Shown here piece by piece: positions 51,301 to 64,000 of a stretch of 64,000 nt of DNA (its first letter is position 1; every line of letters starts with the position of its first letter). Made by a program: the position numbers and the translations under genes. This DNA is from Sapria himalayana (taxonomy: Eukaryota; Streptophyta; Magnoliopsida; Malpighiales; Rafflesiaceae). A model generated the notes under the pieces. The model was not told the DNA's origin and made no database searches. It saw only the letters and a list, made by a program, of their open reading frames with translations. The stretch is from the NCBI GenBank assembly GCA_029783825.1, contig JAREIK010002442.1, forward strand, positions 1 to 64,000. The letters run 5' to 3'.

Positions 51301-51624
51301 AGCTCCTCAAAATCTGCATACTGCTCTAGCACCCAAGATGTCCCTCCGTGGCCATCTGTATTGCTTCCTTTAGTTCTAGCCTACATTACTTCTCCACCTC
51401 CAACTCCTTCTTCCTTTTATCTACCAATTCCCTTTTTGTAATTAGTTATTCTTCCAATAGCATTTTAATTAATGTTGTGTGAGTTGAATGTATGTATACT
51501 TGTGCATGTATTTTTGTGTCGTGTGTGCGTAAACACAGACACATGTACTTTCATGTAGCAACACATTCCATCAAAGGCAACAAAAGGAAATAATCTAGGG
51601 CTTAAAAAACACATATTAGGTCTC
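51301..51624 (-). pseudogene. Possible coiled-coil tail of the CACTA second gene in D, plus spacer
   Basis: On the minus strand, about 51420-51290 reads IKRKKELEVEK*CRLELKEA then IQMATEGHLGC, a charged, helix-prone segment with stops. Its position just inside the subterminal repeats suggests the last exon of the element's second gene. The rest, to the end of the Sm F copy, is unassigned. Confidence 0.4.
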
Positions 51625-52231
51625 TCACGCATGGTTAACATCTTCTAATTAGTTGTCCTCTGGTATTTCATGCAGATAAAGAATATTGTTACACCTGCAC
51701 ATAAAGCATAATATACTACATTTACAAACTAATAAAGAACACAACTCAATCCCACTGATATATAGATAGACTAGAACATACAATACCAACTACCATTTGC
51801 TAGAAATTTCAGATAACAAGATAATCATGAGCTTATTTTTAAATTGCCGAATCAAGATTTTATCAAGATTTCCAGTGAACTGCCCATTAACATATTTCTC
51901 TGTGTTGCCGAGCTTCACGTATCAGTTCATTGTTAATTATAAGAAAGTTAAAATGTGCCAGACAAAAGAGAAATAGATGTTGAAATGATAATAGGCTAAT
52001 TGGTATTGATTTTTTGCATACCTGTAGGTTCATATAGAAATCCACCGAAGCAAGGAAACCTTAAAAAACCAAAGAAAATAAAATTAGAAAATAAAATTAA
52101 AAAAAAATACAATGCACCGGAAAAGAACACAATTGTAGCTTACCTTTGTATTCCATTCCCCACTTGAGTTTTACAATGACCATCTTCCTAATCATGTTGT
52201 TAAGAAAAGGCTTGGGATTAACGGGGATAGT
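51625..52231 (-). pseudogene. Sm F (snRNP core protein F) gene copy, four exons with introns
   Basis: Sm F is one of seven Sm proteins forming the ring on spliceosomal snRNAs in the nucleus. Exons on the minus strand are as follows. 52231-52144 reads [12 protein letters not shown] and [14 protein letters not shown]. 52059-52022 reads GFLASVDFYMNLQ. 51912-51848 reads LGNTEKYVNGQFTGNLDKIL then IR. 51694 onward reads CNNILYLHEIPEDN then TAA at 51649. Exons join in phase. Donors are gt at the first two, but the third is gc, and acceptors are all ag. The protein follows the Sm1 and Sm2 motifs of the family. The stop in place of an acidic residue removes only the acidic tail; reading past it gives LEDVNHA then TGA at 51625. 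The exon with the start codon, expected upstream of the ag at 52232, is absent: the GATA array starts some 40 bp away. It is probably non-functional and lies inside CACTA element D. Confidence 0.85.
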
Positions 52232-52269
52232 CTGCAACATTCAGCAATAAAAAAACAAATTAACAGTAT

Positions 52270-55200
52270 AAATAGACAAACAGATAAACATATAGATAGA
52301 TAGATAGAGATACAGATAAATATATATATATATATATAGAATAATAGATAGTTAAAGAGATAGACAGATAGATTTATTGATTAATATATGGAAAGATGGA
52401 TAAATAAAAAAATAGAAAGACTGATAGATAGATAGATAGATAGATACACAGATAAATAGACAAAAATATAGATATATAGATAGATAGATAAATAGATATA
52501 TAGATATGTAGGTAGATAAATAGATATATAGATAGACATATAGATAAATAGATAGATAGACAGATATATCGACAAAAAGATCGACAGATAGATAGATAGA
52601 TAAATATATAGATGGATAGATATTTAGAAATATATATAAATAGATAGATAGATATATAGATACATAGATATATAGATAGAAGATAGATAGATAAACAGGT
52701 AGATAGACAGATAGATAGTCAAATAGACAGATAGATAGACAGACAAATAGATAGATAGATAGGTAGACAAATAGATAGAAAAAAATAGATAAATAGATAG
52801 ATAGATTAAGAGATATATAGAGAGAAAAATAGATAGATAGATTTATTGATATATAGATAAATTGATTGATTGAATGATTTATAGTTTGATTGTTAGATAG
52901 ATTAAAGACAAATTAAACTATAGATTGATAGACATAAAGACAGACATATAGATCGATAGATTGATAGATAGATATATTAATAGATATATAGATTGAAGGA
53001 TATAGGATACACAAATATATAGATATGAATATTTGTAAATAAGTAGTATGTTGATCGGTAGAATGATAGATTGACAGATATACGTATTGAAAGATAGATG
53101 AATAAAGTGACAAATAGATAGACAGAATGAAAAATAGAAAAATAGATAGATTGATAGATAAATATATAAGCAAATAGATATATATATATATATATATATT
53201 ATATTTATATATAGAAAGACTCATAGATTAATTGAAAGATTAATAGAAAGATTAATAGATAAATTTATTTACAAATTAAGAGATAGATTGATTGATAAAT
53301 AGACAGACAGACAGAAAGATAGATAGATAGACAAATTAATAGATAGATAGATAGATAGACAGACAGATAGATAGATAGAAAGATAGTATAATAAAAAGAT
53401 AGATAGAGAGAAAGTTAGATAGATAAATAGTAAAATAGATAGATAGAGATATAGATAAAAGATAAATAGATAGATAAATAGATAGATAAATAGATAGATA
53501 AATAGATAGTTAGATAGATTAACAAATCGATAGACTAATAGATATACAGATAGATAGTAAATAAAAAAATGGTAGATAGTTAGATAGACAAACAAACAGA
53601 TAGATAAATAAATTAGTAGAAAAATAGATAGATAGATATATAGATATATAGATAGATAGATAGAAATAAATTAATAGATAGATAAACAAATAGGCTGATA
53701 GATAAATAGACAAACATAGATATTTAATAGACAGATAGATAGACATGTAGATAGATAGATAGATATATAGATAGATAGATAGACAGACAGATAGATAGAT
53801 AGATAAATAGCCATATATATAAACAAATTTAAATAGATTTATTGATAAATTGAAATATTTATAGATAGACATACAGATAGATAGATAAATAAACATATAC
53901 ACAAATAGATAGACAGATAGATTGACTGATTGATATATTGATAAATAGACAGACAAATAGATAAAAAAAAGAAATAAAGAAAGATAGATAGATTGATAAA
54001 TAAATAGACAGATAGATATACTAATTATTAGACAAATATATGGATAAACTGATAGATAAACAAATAGATAGATAGATAGATAGATAAATAGAGAGATATA
54101 TAGATAGATCGATAAATAGTTAGATAGAAAAAAAGATAGATAGATTGATAAACATATAGATAGATAAATAAACATATAGATAGATAGAATGATAGATAGA
54201 TAGATGGAAAGATAGAATGATAGATAGATAGATGGAAAGATAGACATATAAATAGAGAGAGAGAGAGATATATATATATATATATATATATAAATTAGAC
54301 AGATAGATATATAGATAAATACATTGATTGATTGATAGTTTTATAGATATATATTTAGATAAAAAAACAAATAGTTAGATAGATAGATAGATAGTTTGAT
54401 TGATTGATTGATAGATATATAGATAAATAGACAAATAGATAACCAAATTGTTATATAGATAGATAGACAGATAGATATTTAAATAGATAGATAAATAAAT
54501 AGATATATAGTTAGATAGATAGATATACACATATAAAGATAGATTGATAGACAGATAGATATAAAAATAGATAGATAGACTGATAGATGGATGGATAGTT
54601 ATATGAATCAATACATAATAAAAAAGATAGATAGATAAACTGATAGATAGAAGATATATATACAAATAGATAGAAAGATAGACATTTTGATAGACATATA
54701 TATATACAAATTGATAGATATATTGATAGACAAATTGATAGATTGAAAGATATATTGATATATAGGTTGATAGTTTGATTGATAGATAGATTAATAGATA
54801 TATAGATAGATAGATGGACAGATAAAGATATAGATAGTAAAATTAGTAGATAGATAGAAATATAGATAGATAAATAGTTAGACAGATTGATAAACATATA
54901 GTTAGACAGATAGATTGATAGAAAGAAAGATAGATATATAGATAGATATATTGATAGATAGATAAACATAATTGATATATAGATAGATAGATAGATAGAC
55001 AAATATATAGACAGAAAAATATAAAGATAGATAGACATATAGCTAGACAAGTAGATAGATAGTTAGATGGACTGATAGATTGACAGATAGATAGACATAT
55101 AATTAGATAAATTGATAAATAAATAGATTGATACATCGATAGATGGATAGACAGATAGAATGGCTTAAAAATAGAAAGAAAGATAAATAGACATATAGTT

Positions 55201-58200
55201 GCCTACTTAGATATATACATAGATATATAAATAGATAGGTAGATTAATGATATACATATAGATTGATACATAGATAGATTGATTGATAGACATATAGATA
55301 GACAGAAAGATAGACAAATAGATAGAGAGATAGATAGATAAATAGATAGACATACTGATAAAGAGATAGAAATATAGACATCTAAAAAGATAGATAGATA
55401 GATAGATAAGCAGATGAATAGATAGATAGATATATAGATAGATAGACAAATTGATAGAGAGATAGATAGATAAAAAGATAGATAGAAAGATTTATAAATA
55501 AAAAGATAGAGAGATATCTCAATAGATAAATAGATAGATTAAAAGATAGTTAGATAAATTGATAGTTATATAAAGAGATAGTTAGACAAAAAGATAGACA
55601 GAAAAATAGACAGAAAGATAGACATGTAGATAGAAAGACTAATAAATTGATAGATAAATAGATAGATAGATAGACACATAGATAGACAAACAGATAGACA
55701 GATATACAAACAGATAGACATATAGATAGAAAGACAAATTGACAAATTGATGATAGACTGATAGAAAAACATATAGACAGATAGATATATATAGATAAAT
55801 AGAAATATAGATAGATAGATGGACAGAAAAACATATATATAGACATATAGATAGATAGATACACAGATATAGAGATAGAATGATAGTTAGACATATAGAT
55901 GTATAGATAGATAGATAGATAAATTTATAAATAGGTTGATAGACAGATAGTTAGAATGGACTAATAGATAGATACATAGATAGAGAAATATATACACATA
56001 TTGATAGATAATTAGTTAGACTGATAGATATACAATTAGTTAGATTTATAGATAGATAGACATATAGATAGATTAGTAGATAAATATATATTTAGATCGA
56101 TAAATAGATACATGGATAGTCAAATCGATAGACATATATTTTGACATATAGATAAAGAGATAGATAGATAGATAGATAGATAAATAGATAAATATACATA
56201 TAGTTAGTCAGATAGATAGATGGATAGATAGATGGATATATAAATAGATAGATAGATAAAAATATACACAGATAGATTAATTTTTAGATAGATAGATACA
56301 TAGATAGGCAACTATATAGAAAAATAGAAAGACTAATATATAGTAAGATTGATTGGTAGATTCATAAATAGATTAATAATTAGATTGATATACAGATTGA
56401 TAGGCATCTTGTAGACATAATTATAGACATATTGATAAACATATTTATAATCATATTGATCGAGAGATTGATAGATAGATTGATAGATAGATTGATAGAT
56501 AGATTGATAGATTTATTGATAGCCTTGATAGAAAGATTAATAGATAGAAAGATAGACTGATAGATATATGGATAGAGTGATAGATAGATAGTTAGATAGA
56601 TAGATAGATAAATAAAAATATAGATAGATAGATAGACCGATAGATAGATAGATAGACTGATAGACTGATATAAGATTAGATAGATAGATAGATAGATATA
56701 TCGATAGATCGATAGATTCAAAGATAGGAAGATAGATAGATAGATAGATAGACAAATCGAAGTTAGATTGATATCTTGCTAACTAGATAGATAGATAAAA
56801 AGACATATGAATAAACACATAGATAAATAAATATATAAACATATATATAAAATAAAAGACTAATAGATAGACAGATAGATAGACATACTGATAAAGAGAT
56901 AGAAATATAGACAACTAAAAAGATAGATAGACAAATAGATAAGCAGATAAATAAGTAGATAGATATATAGATAGATAGACAAATTGATAGAGAGATAGAT
57001 AGATAAAAAGATAGAAAGATTTATAAATAAAAAGATAGAGAGATATCTCGATAGATAAATAGATAGATTAAGAGATAGATAGTTAGATAAATAGACAGTT
57101 ATATAAAAAGATAGTTAGACAAAAAGATAGACAGAAAGATAGACAGAAAGATAGACATGTAGATAGAGAGACTAATAAATCGATAGATAAATAGATAGAT
57201 AGATAGACACATAGATAGACAAACATATAGACAGATATACAAACAGATAGACATATAGATGGAAAGACAAATTGACAAATTGATGATAGACTGATAGAAA
57301 AACATATAGACAGATAGATATATATAGATAAATAGAAAGATAGATAGATAGATGGACAGACAAAGATATATATAGACAGATAGATAGATAGATACACAGA
57401 TAGATAGATAGATAGATAGACTGATAGTTAGACATATAGATGTATAGATAGATAGATAGATAAATTTATAGACAGGTTTATAGACAGATAGTTAGAAGGA
57501 CTAATAGATAGATAGATAGATAGATAGAGATATATATACACATATTGATAGACAATTAGTTAGACTAATAGATATACAATTAGTTAGATTTATAGATAGA
57601 TAGACATATAGATATATTAGTAGATAAATATATATTTAGATGGATAAATAGATACATGGATAGTCAAATCAATAGAAATATATTTTGACATATAGATAAA
57701 GAGATAGATAGATAGATAGATAGATAAATAGATAAATAGACATATAGTTAGTAAGATAGATAAATAGATAAATAGACATATAGTTAGTAAGATAGATAAA
57801 TGGATAGAAAGACGGATATATAAATAGATAGATAGACAGAAATATACACAGATAGATTAATTTTCAAATAGATAGATACACAGATAGGAAACTATATTGA
57901 CAAATAGAGAGACTAATATATAGTAAGATTGATTGATAGATTCATAAATAGATTAATAATTAGATTGATATACAGATTGATAGCCATCTTGTAGACATAA
58001 TTATAGACATATTGATAGACATATTTATAATCATATTGATCGAGAGATTAATAGATAGATTGATAGATAGATTGATAGCCTTGATAGAAAGATTGATAGA
58101 TAGAAAGATAGACTGATAGATATATAGATAGAGTAATAGATAGATAGTTAAATAGATAGATAGATAGATAAAAATATAAATAGATAGATAGTCAGATAGA

Positions 58201-59809
58201 TAGATAGTTAGACTGATAGACTGATATAAGTTTAGATAGATAGATAGATAGATATATCGATAGATCGATAGATTCAAAGATAGGAAGATAGATAGATAGA
58301 CAAATTGAAGTTAGATAGATATCTTGCTAACTAGATAGATAGATAAGAAGACATATGAATAGACACATAGATAAATAAATAGATAAACAGATATATAAAA
58401 TAAAAGACAAATAGATAGACAGATAGATAGACACATAAATAAATAGAAAAATATTAAATATATAAACAGATAGATAGACTAATATATAGACAGATAGATG
58501 AAAAATTAAAAAGATAGATATATAGATAGACATATAGATAAAAAGATAGAAAGATATAAAGTTAGATTAAATGACAGACAGATAGATAGAAAAATAGATA
58601 GTTAGATAGATAGACATATATACAAAGAAATAAAAAATTAGATAGATAGATAGACAGACAGACATACAGATAGATAGATATATAGAATGAAAGATAGAAA
58701 TATAAAATGATAGATTGGCAGATAGATAAACCGATAGTTTGATAGATAGACATATATATAGAAAGAAAGATAAACAAATAGACAGATAGATAAATTAATA
58801 GATAAATAGAGAGATAGATATATGGATTGATAGATAGACATATATATATGTATACTTAGTTAGACAGATAGATAAAGATTTTGATAGAATAATAGATAAA
58901 TAGATTGATATACAGATAGTTAGATAAATAGATAAATAATTAGGTAGACAGATAGATGGATAATAGATAGATATATAGATAGAAAGGAACATAGTTAAAT
59001 AAATAGATAGATAGATAGAAAATATAAAGATTAATAATTATACAAATAGATAAACACATATATAGAGAGATTTAAATATAAATTGATGTACATAAAGATA
59101 GAAAGATAGTTAGATAAATAGAGAGATAGATGGACAAATAGATAGACGAATACATAGATAGATAGATTGAAGGATTGATAGATGGAAAGATACTTGGATA
59201 GATAGATGGATAGATATAAAGATAGATAGATGGGTCTAAAGACAATCACATACATATATAGATATTTAGATTGATAGATTGATGAATAAATTGAAAGTTA
59301 GATTGTTTGATAGATTAATAGATAGATTGATAAATAAATTTATAGGCAAATAGATTGATTGATTGATAAACATATTAATAGATAGAAAGATAGATAAATT
59401 GATAGACATATAGAAAGACAAATAGATACATTGATAGATAGATAGACAAATAGAAAATTAAAATATAGACACATAGATTGATATATAGATAGATAGATTG
59501 ATTGATTGAAAGATAGACAGAATAATAGAAAAATAAATACATAAATAGATAGATAGTCATATAAATAGATAGATAGATAAACAAAAAGAGAGACTGATAG
59601 ACAAACAAATAGATTAAAAGATTAAAAGATCGATAGATATATAGATAGATAGAAAGATATATATATCAGTAGATAGATATAAAGATATATAGATAGATAT
59701 ATAGATAGACATAAAGATAGAATTGTAGATAGACATATAGATAGACAATTTAATAGAATAATAGATAGACATATAGATTGATAGATAGATCGATATTTAG
59801 ATAAATAGA

Positions 59810-59841
<32 letters not shown>

Positions 59842-60240
59842 TAGATAGATAAATTGATAGTAAAATAAATAGATTGATAGATTGATTGATAGAAAGAAAT
59901 ATAGATAGTTAGATACATAGATAAATAGAAAAATAGACACATAGATAGATTTCTAGAAAGAAAGACAAATAGATAGAAAAATAGTAAGACAAATATATAG
60001 ATAGAATGATAGATTGATAAATAGAAATTTAGAAAGATAGGTAGATAGAAGATAGAAAAATAAATAGACACATAGATAGAAAGATAGATAGATAAAAAAT
60101 TAGTGAGAGAGATAAATAAAGAGAAAGATAGGGGGATAGATAGATGCATAGATAGATATATAGTTTTATAGATAGATAGATATATAGTTTTATAGATAGA
60201 TAGATAGATAGACAAATAGATAGATATATAGACACTTCGT

Positions 60241-60272
<32 letters not shown>

Positions 60273-60715
60273 TAGATAGATAGATAAATAGATAGATTGA
60301 TAGATATACAAATCGATAGAAAAAATATTTGACAGACATATAGATAGTTAGTTAGATAAATAGATAGTTATATAGATAGACAGTTATACAAAAAGATAGA
60401 TAGTTAATTAGACAGAGAGTTAGATAGATTGATAGACATATAGATATACATACATATAAATAGATAGATAAAAGTATAAATTAACAAATAGATAGACAGA
60501 TAGATAGATAGATAGACAGATAGATAGATAGACAAATTGATAAAAAAATAGTTAGACAGATATATAGATAGTTAGTTAGATAAATAGATAGTTAGATAGA
60601 CAAATAGTTATACAAAAATAAAAATGGATAAATTGACAGAGAGTTAGACAAATTGATAGATAGATTGATTGACTGATAAATAGAGAGATAGGTAGATGGA
60701 TAGATTGATAGATAT
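52270..60715 (-). repeat. Degenerate TCTA array (GATA on plus strand), second locus
   Basis: From about 52270 gata/taga-type units fill 8.4 kb with the same kinds of variant as the first array. It begins within the presumed first intron or upstream flank of the Sm F copy. It has (TA)n runs near 52320 and 53180, and a (GA)n-(TA)n piece at about 54255-54290. Open frames on the minus strand are repeat artefacts. Confidence 0.95.
55340..58425. repeat. Tandem segmental duplication of about 1.5 kb inside the array
   Basis: Copy 1 is about 55340-56870 and copy 2 about 56877-58425. Rare words recur in the same order: acatactgataaagagatag (55349 and about 56883), tgatagactgatagaaaaac (55751 and 57284), catcttgtagacataatt (56405 and 57985) and atcttgctaactagatag (56773 and 58321). 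Spacing varies between 1533 and 1580 bp because of small indels. Identity by eye is high, far above that of unrelated parts of the array. Confidence 0.85.
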
Positions 60716-62083
60716 TTGTCTGTCTATATATTTATCTTTCTATATGTCTATCTATCTATCTAAATATATATCTAAGTATCAATCTTTCTATCTATTTAAC
60801 TATTTATATATCTATCTATCTATCTATTAATTTTCTATCTATCTATCTCTCTATCTATCTATTATCTATGTGTCTATCCATGTATATATCTATCTTTCTA
60901 TCTATTTGTCTATCTATTTATAAATCTATTTGTCTACCTATTTTTATATTTTTCAATTAATATATCTATCTGTTTATATATCTTTCTATATTTATATCTA
61001 TCTGTCTATATATTTGTTTATCTATATCTTTATCTACCTATCTATATATCTATATATTTATCTAACTATATATTTGTCTATCTATCTATCTATTTGTTTA
61101 TCTATCTATTTATCAATCTATCTATCTATTTGGCTATCTATTTATCTATCTATCTATTTGTGTATCTATCTGTCTAATTATCTTTGTATCAATTAATCAA
61201 TCTATATGTCTATCAATCCATCTATCAATCTATGTATCAAATTATATATCAAACTAATTATCAATATGTCTATCAGTCTATTTATAAATCTAATTATCTA
61301 TCTATCTATTTGTCCATCTATCTATCTATCTATCAATCAATCTATTTATATGTCTATCTATCCATCTATTTATGTGTCTATCTATTAATCTATCTTACTA
61401 TTTGTTAATCGATCAATCTATCCATCTATCTTTTTATCTATCTATATATTTTTCTATTGATTTATCTATATATCTATCATTTGTCTATATAACAATCTAT
61501 ACAACAATCTTTCTATCTGTCTGTCAATCAATCTAGCTATCTATCTAACAAATTATTTGTTAAAATATCTATCTATCTATCTATTTATCTGTATATCTAT
61601 ATATCTATTTATCTATCTATGTATCTATCTATTTATATAATAATCTAATTATCTATCTATAGATCTATCTAAAGATCAATCTATCAATCTATCTATCCAT
61701 TATCTATCTATCTAATTATCTATCTATTTATCTATCTATCTAATTATCTATCTATTTATCTATCTATTTATCTAGCTATTTATCTATCTATTTCTCTATC
61801 TATCTACATATCGATTTGTTTATCTAATGCCTATTATCTTTCTATCTATATATTTATATATCAATTTATTTATCTATCTATATATCTGCCTATCCATCTA
61901 TTTATCTCTCTTTCTATCTAATTTCAATCTATCTTTCTATTAATCTATATAATTATTAATCTATTTATGTCAATTTGTTTATCAATCAAACTATCAAACT
62001 ATTTATTTTTAAATCTATCTACCTATTTATCTGTCTATCTATCTTTGAATCATTCAATATATCTATCTATTTATCTATCTATA

Positions 62084-62116
<33 letters not shown>

Positions 62117-62544
62117 GTCTGTGTGTGTGTGTGTGTATCAGTCTTTCTATCTATTTTTCTCTCTATCAATCTATCTTACTATCTTTTTATTTATTTATCT
62201 ATCATTATATCTGTTTATTTATTGTTCTACCTATATGTTTATCAATCTACCTATAAATATCTGTCTATCACTTTGTTATCTATCTTTCTATTTAGTATCT
62301 CTAAGTCTATTTATTTGTTTATCTATATATCTATCTATTTGTCTATCAATTTGTCTATATATTAGCCTATCTATCTATCTATATGTCATTATTTATATCT
62401 ATCTATGTGCATATCTATCTATCTACCTATATCTCTATATATCTATCTATCTAACTATTGTCAATATATCACTCTATCTAACTATCTATCTAATTGTCTA
62501 TCTATATATTTATAAGTCTATCTATCTATCAGTCAAGCTGGCTA

Positions 62545-62575
<31 letters not shown>

Positions 62576-64000
62576 ATCTATCTTTCTATCTATCTATGTA
62601 TATATCTATCTATCTCTCTATCTATTTAATTGCTTTCTATCTATCTATCTCTATATTTATCTATTATCTATGTGTCTATCCATGCGTATTTCTATCTTTA
62701 TATCTATCTCTCTATCTATCTACATATTTATTTGTCTACCTATTTTTCTATATATCAATTAATATATCTTTCTGTGTATTTGTCTTTCTATCTTTCTATC
62801 TATTTATCTATCTATTTGTTTATCTATATTTCTATCTACCTATCTATCAGCTATCTATTTATCTATCTAAATATTTATCTATCTATTTATCAATCAATCA
62901 ATATATCTATCTATCTATTTATCTATTTGTTCATCTATCTATCTATCTATCTATCTGTATGTCTGTCTATCTAGCTATATTTCACTCTATTTATTTATAT
63001 ATCTATCTAATTACCTTTGTATCAATCAATCTATCTATATGTTTATCAATCTATCTTTCATTCTAATTATCAATGTTTATCAATCTGTTTATCAATCTAA
63101 CTATCTATCTACTTAACTATCTATTTGTTTATATCTATCCATCTATCTATATGTGTATCTTTTTGACTATATATACATCTATCTATTTATTATCTTTATA
63201 TTCATCAATCAATCAATTTATCTATATCTATATCTATCTATCTATTTGTCAATTGATCTATTTATATATCTATCATTATGTCTATCTAACTATGTTTAAA
63301 TTTATCTATCTATCTATTTTTCATTCAATCTAGCAATCTATCTAACTACTTATTCGTCGATATATCTATCTATCTATCTAACTATTTAACTATTTATCTA
63401 TCTATTTATCTGTCTATCTATATATCTATTTGTCTATCTATCTATCTATCTATTTATTTGTCTATCTATCTATCTATCTATTTATATATCTATCTAATTA
63501 TCTATCCCTAGATCAATCAATCAAGCTGTCTATCTATATGTAAATCTATTTATCTAATTATCTATCTATTTATTTATATGTTTATATGTAAATTTATTTA
63601 TTAATCTACCTATCTAGTTGTCTATCTATCTATATATCTATCTCACTATCTATTGCCTATATATCGTTCTATCTATCTATTTATATGTCTATTTATCTAT
63701 CTATCTATAAATCTATCTATATGTCTACCTATTCATTTATTTATCTTTATCTCTATCTAATGTCAATTTATTTTTCTATCTATCTATATATCTAATAATC
63801 AATCTAAATGATTAACTATCTATCAATCAAACTATCCAACTATTTATTTTTCAATCTATCTCTATTTATTTTCATACCTATTTATGTATAAATCTGTCTA
63901 TCTATCTGTTTATCTATCTATCTAACTATCTATATGTGTATCTATCTATTTATTTTGTATCTATTTTTTTATCTATCTATCTATCTATCTGTTTGTATAT
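60716..64000 (+). repeat. Degenerate TCTA array (TCTA on plus strand), runs off window
   Basis: At tagatatttgtctgtctat the polarity reverses to TCTA on plus with almost no joint sequence. It continues to the window end. It contains a (TG)n run at 62116-62137, the same CA/TG component seen at 31027 and 36200. Long plus frames are repeat artefacts. Confidence 0.95.

Noticed and set aside
52381..63333. Further Tyr-Leu-Ser-Ile frames in the second array
   Set aside because: Repeat artefacts, as above.

Overview
This window looks like intergenic, repeat-dominated chromatin from a seed plant, probably an angiosperm. It is very AT-rich. It contains decayed CACTA (En/Spm) DNA transposons, plant LTR-retrotransposon remnants and broken copies of plant genes with plant-like introns. 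I found no intact protein-coding gene, rRNA, tRNA or CRISPR array. Species cannot be fixed from this sequence.

Layout. (1) 1-4593: a CACTA transposase pseudogene on the minus strand (TNP2-like) followed by the start of its second gene. (2) 4885-5165: a GA tract. (3) 5395-8430: an AT-rich tandem array with a period of about 0.5 kb, into which an ADP-ribosylation-factor (ARF) mRNA copy has inserted with a 17-bp target duplication (7135-7928). (4) 8432-9460: a Ty3/gypsy RNase H fragment, a degenerate trinucleotide block and a small palindrome. (5) 9780-13925: the right end of one CACTA element (A) abutting the interior of a second, different CACTA family (B), which ends at 13925. (6) 14687-22504: gene fragments including an ARIA-like BTB/armadillo gene, a copia-like LTR, and the tail and right end of a CACTA element (E). 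(7) 22505-40510: an 18-kb degenerate TCTA/GATA tetranucleotide array, interrupted by an LTR-like insertion at 34580-35220, whose polarity flips near 30058. (8) 40511-50759: a CACTA element (C) with TNP2 pseudogene and captured exons of a COP1-interacting-protein-like gene. (9) 50760-52231: the inverted right end of another CACTA copy (D) with a four-exon Sm F (snRNP core protein) gene copy behind it. (10) About 52270-64000: a second 11.7-kb tetranucleotide array, whose polarity flips near 60716 and which contains a 1.5-kb tandem duplication.

The two most notable patterns follow. First, members of one CACTA family (terminal CACTACAAGAAAA, subterminal TTAGCTAGGGA) sit next to or contain different host gene pieces (ARIA, CIP-like, Sm F), which suggests repeated gene capture. 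Second, about 29 kb (roughly 45 percent of the window) is old TCTA/GATA array with abrupt polarity switches and CACTA ends lying exactly at its borders. Long open frames in the arrays, which translate to Tyr-Leu-Ser-Ile repeats, are a property of the repeat and are not genes. All calls come from reading the sequence and remembered family consensus; no database search was run.
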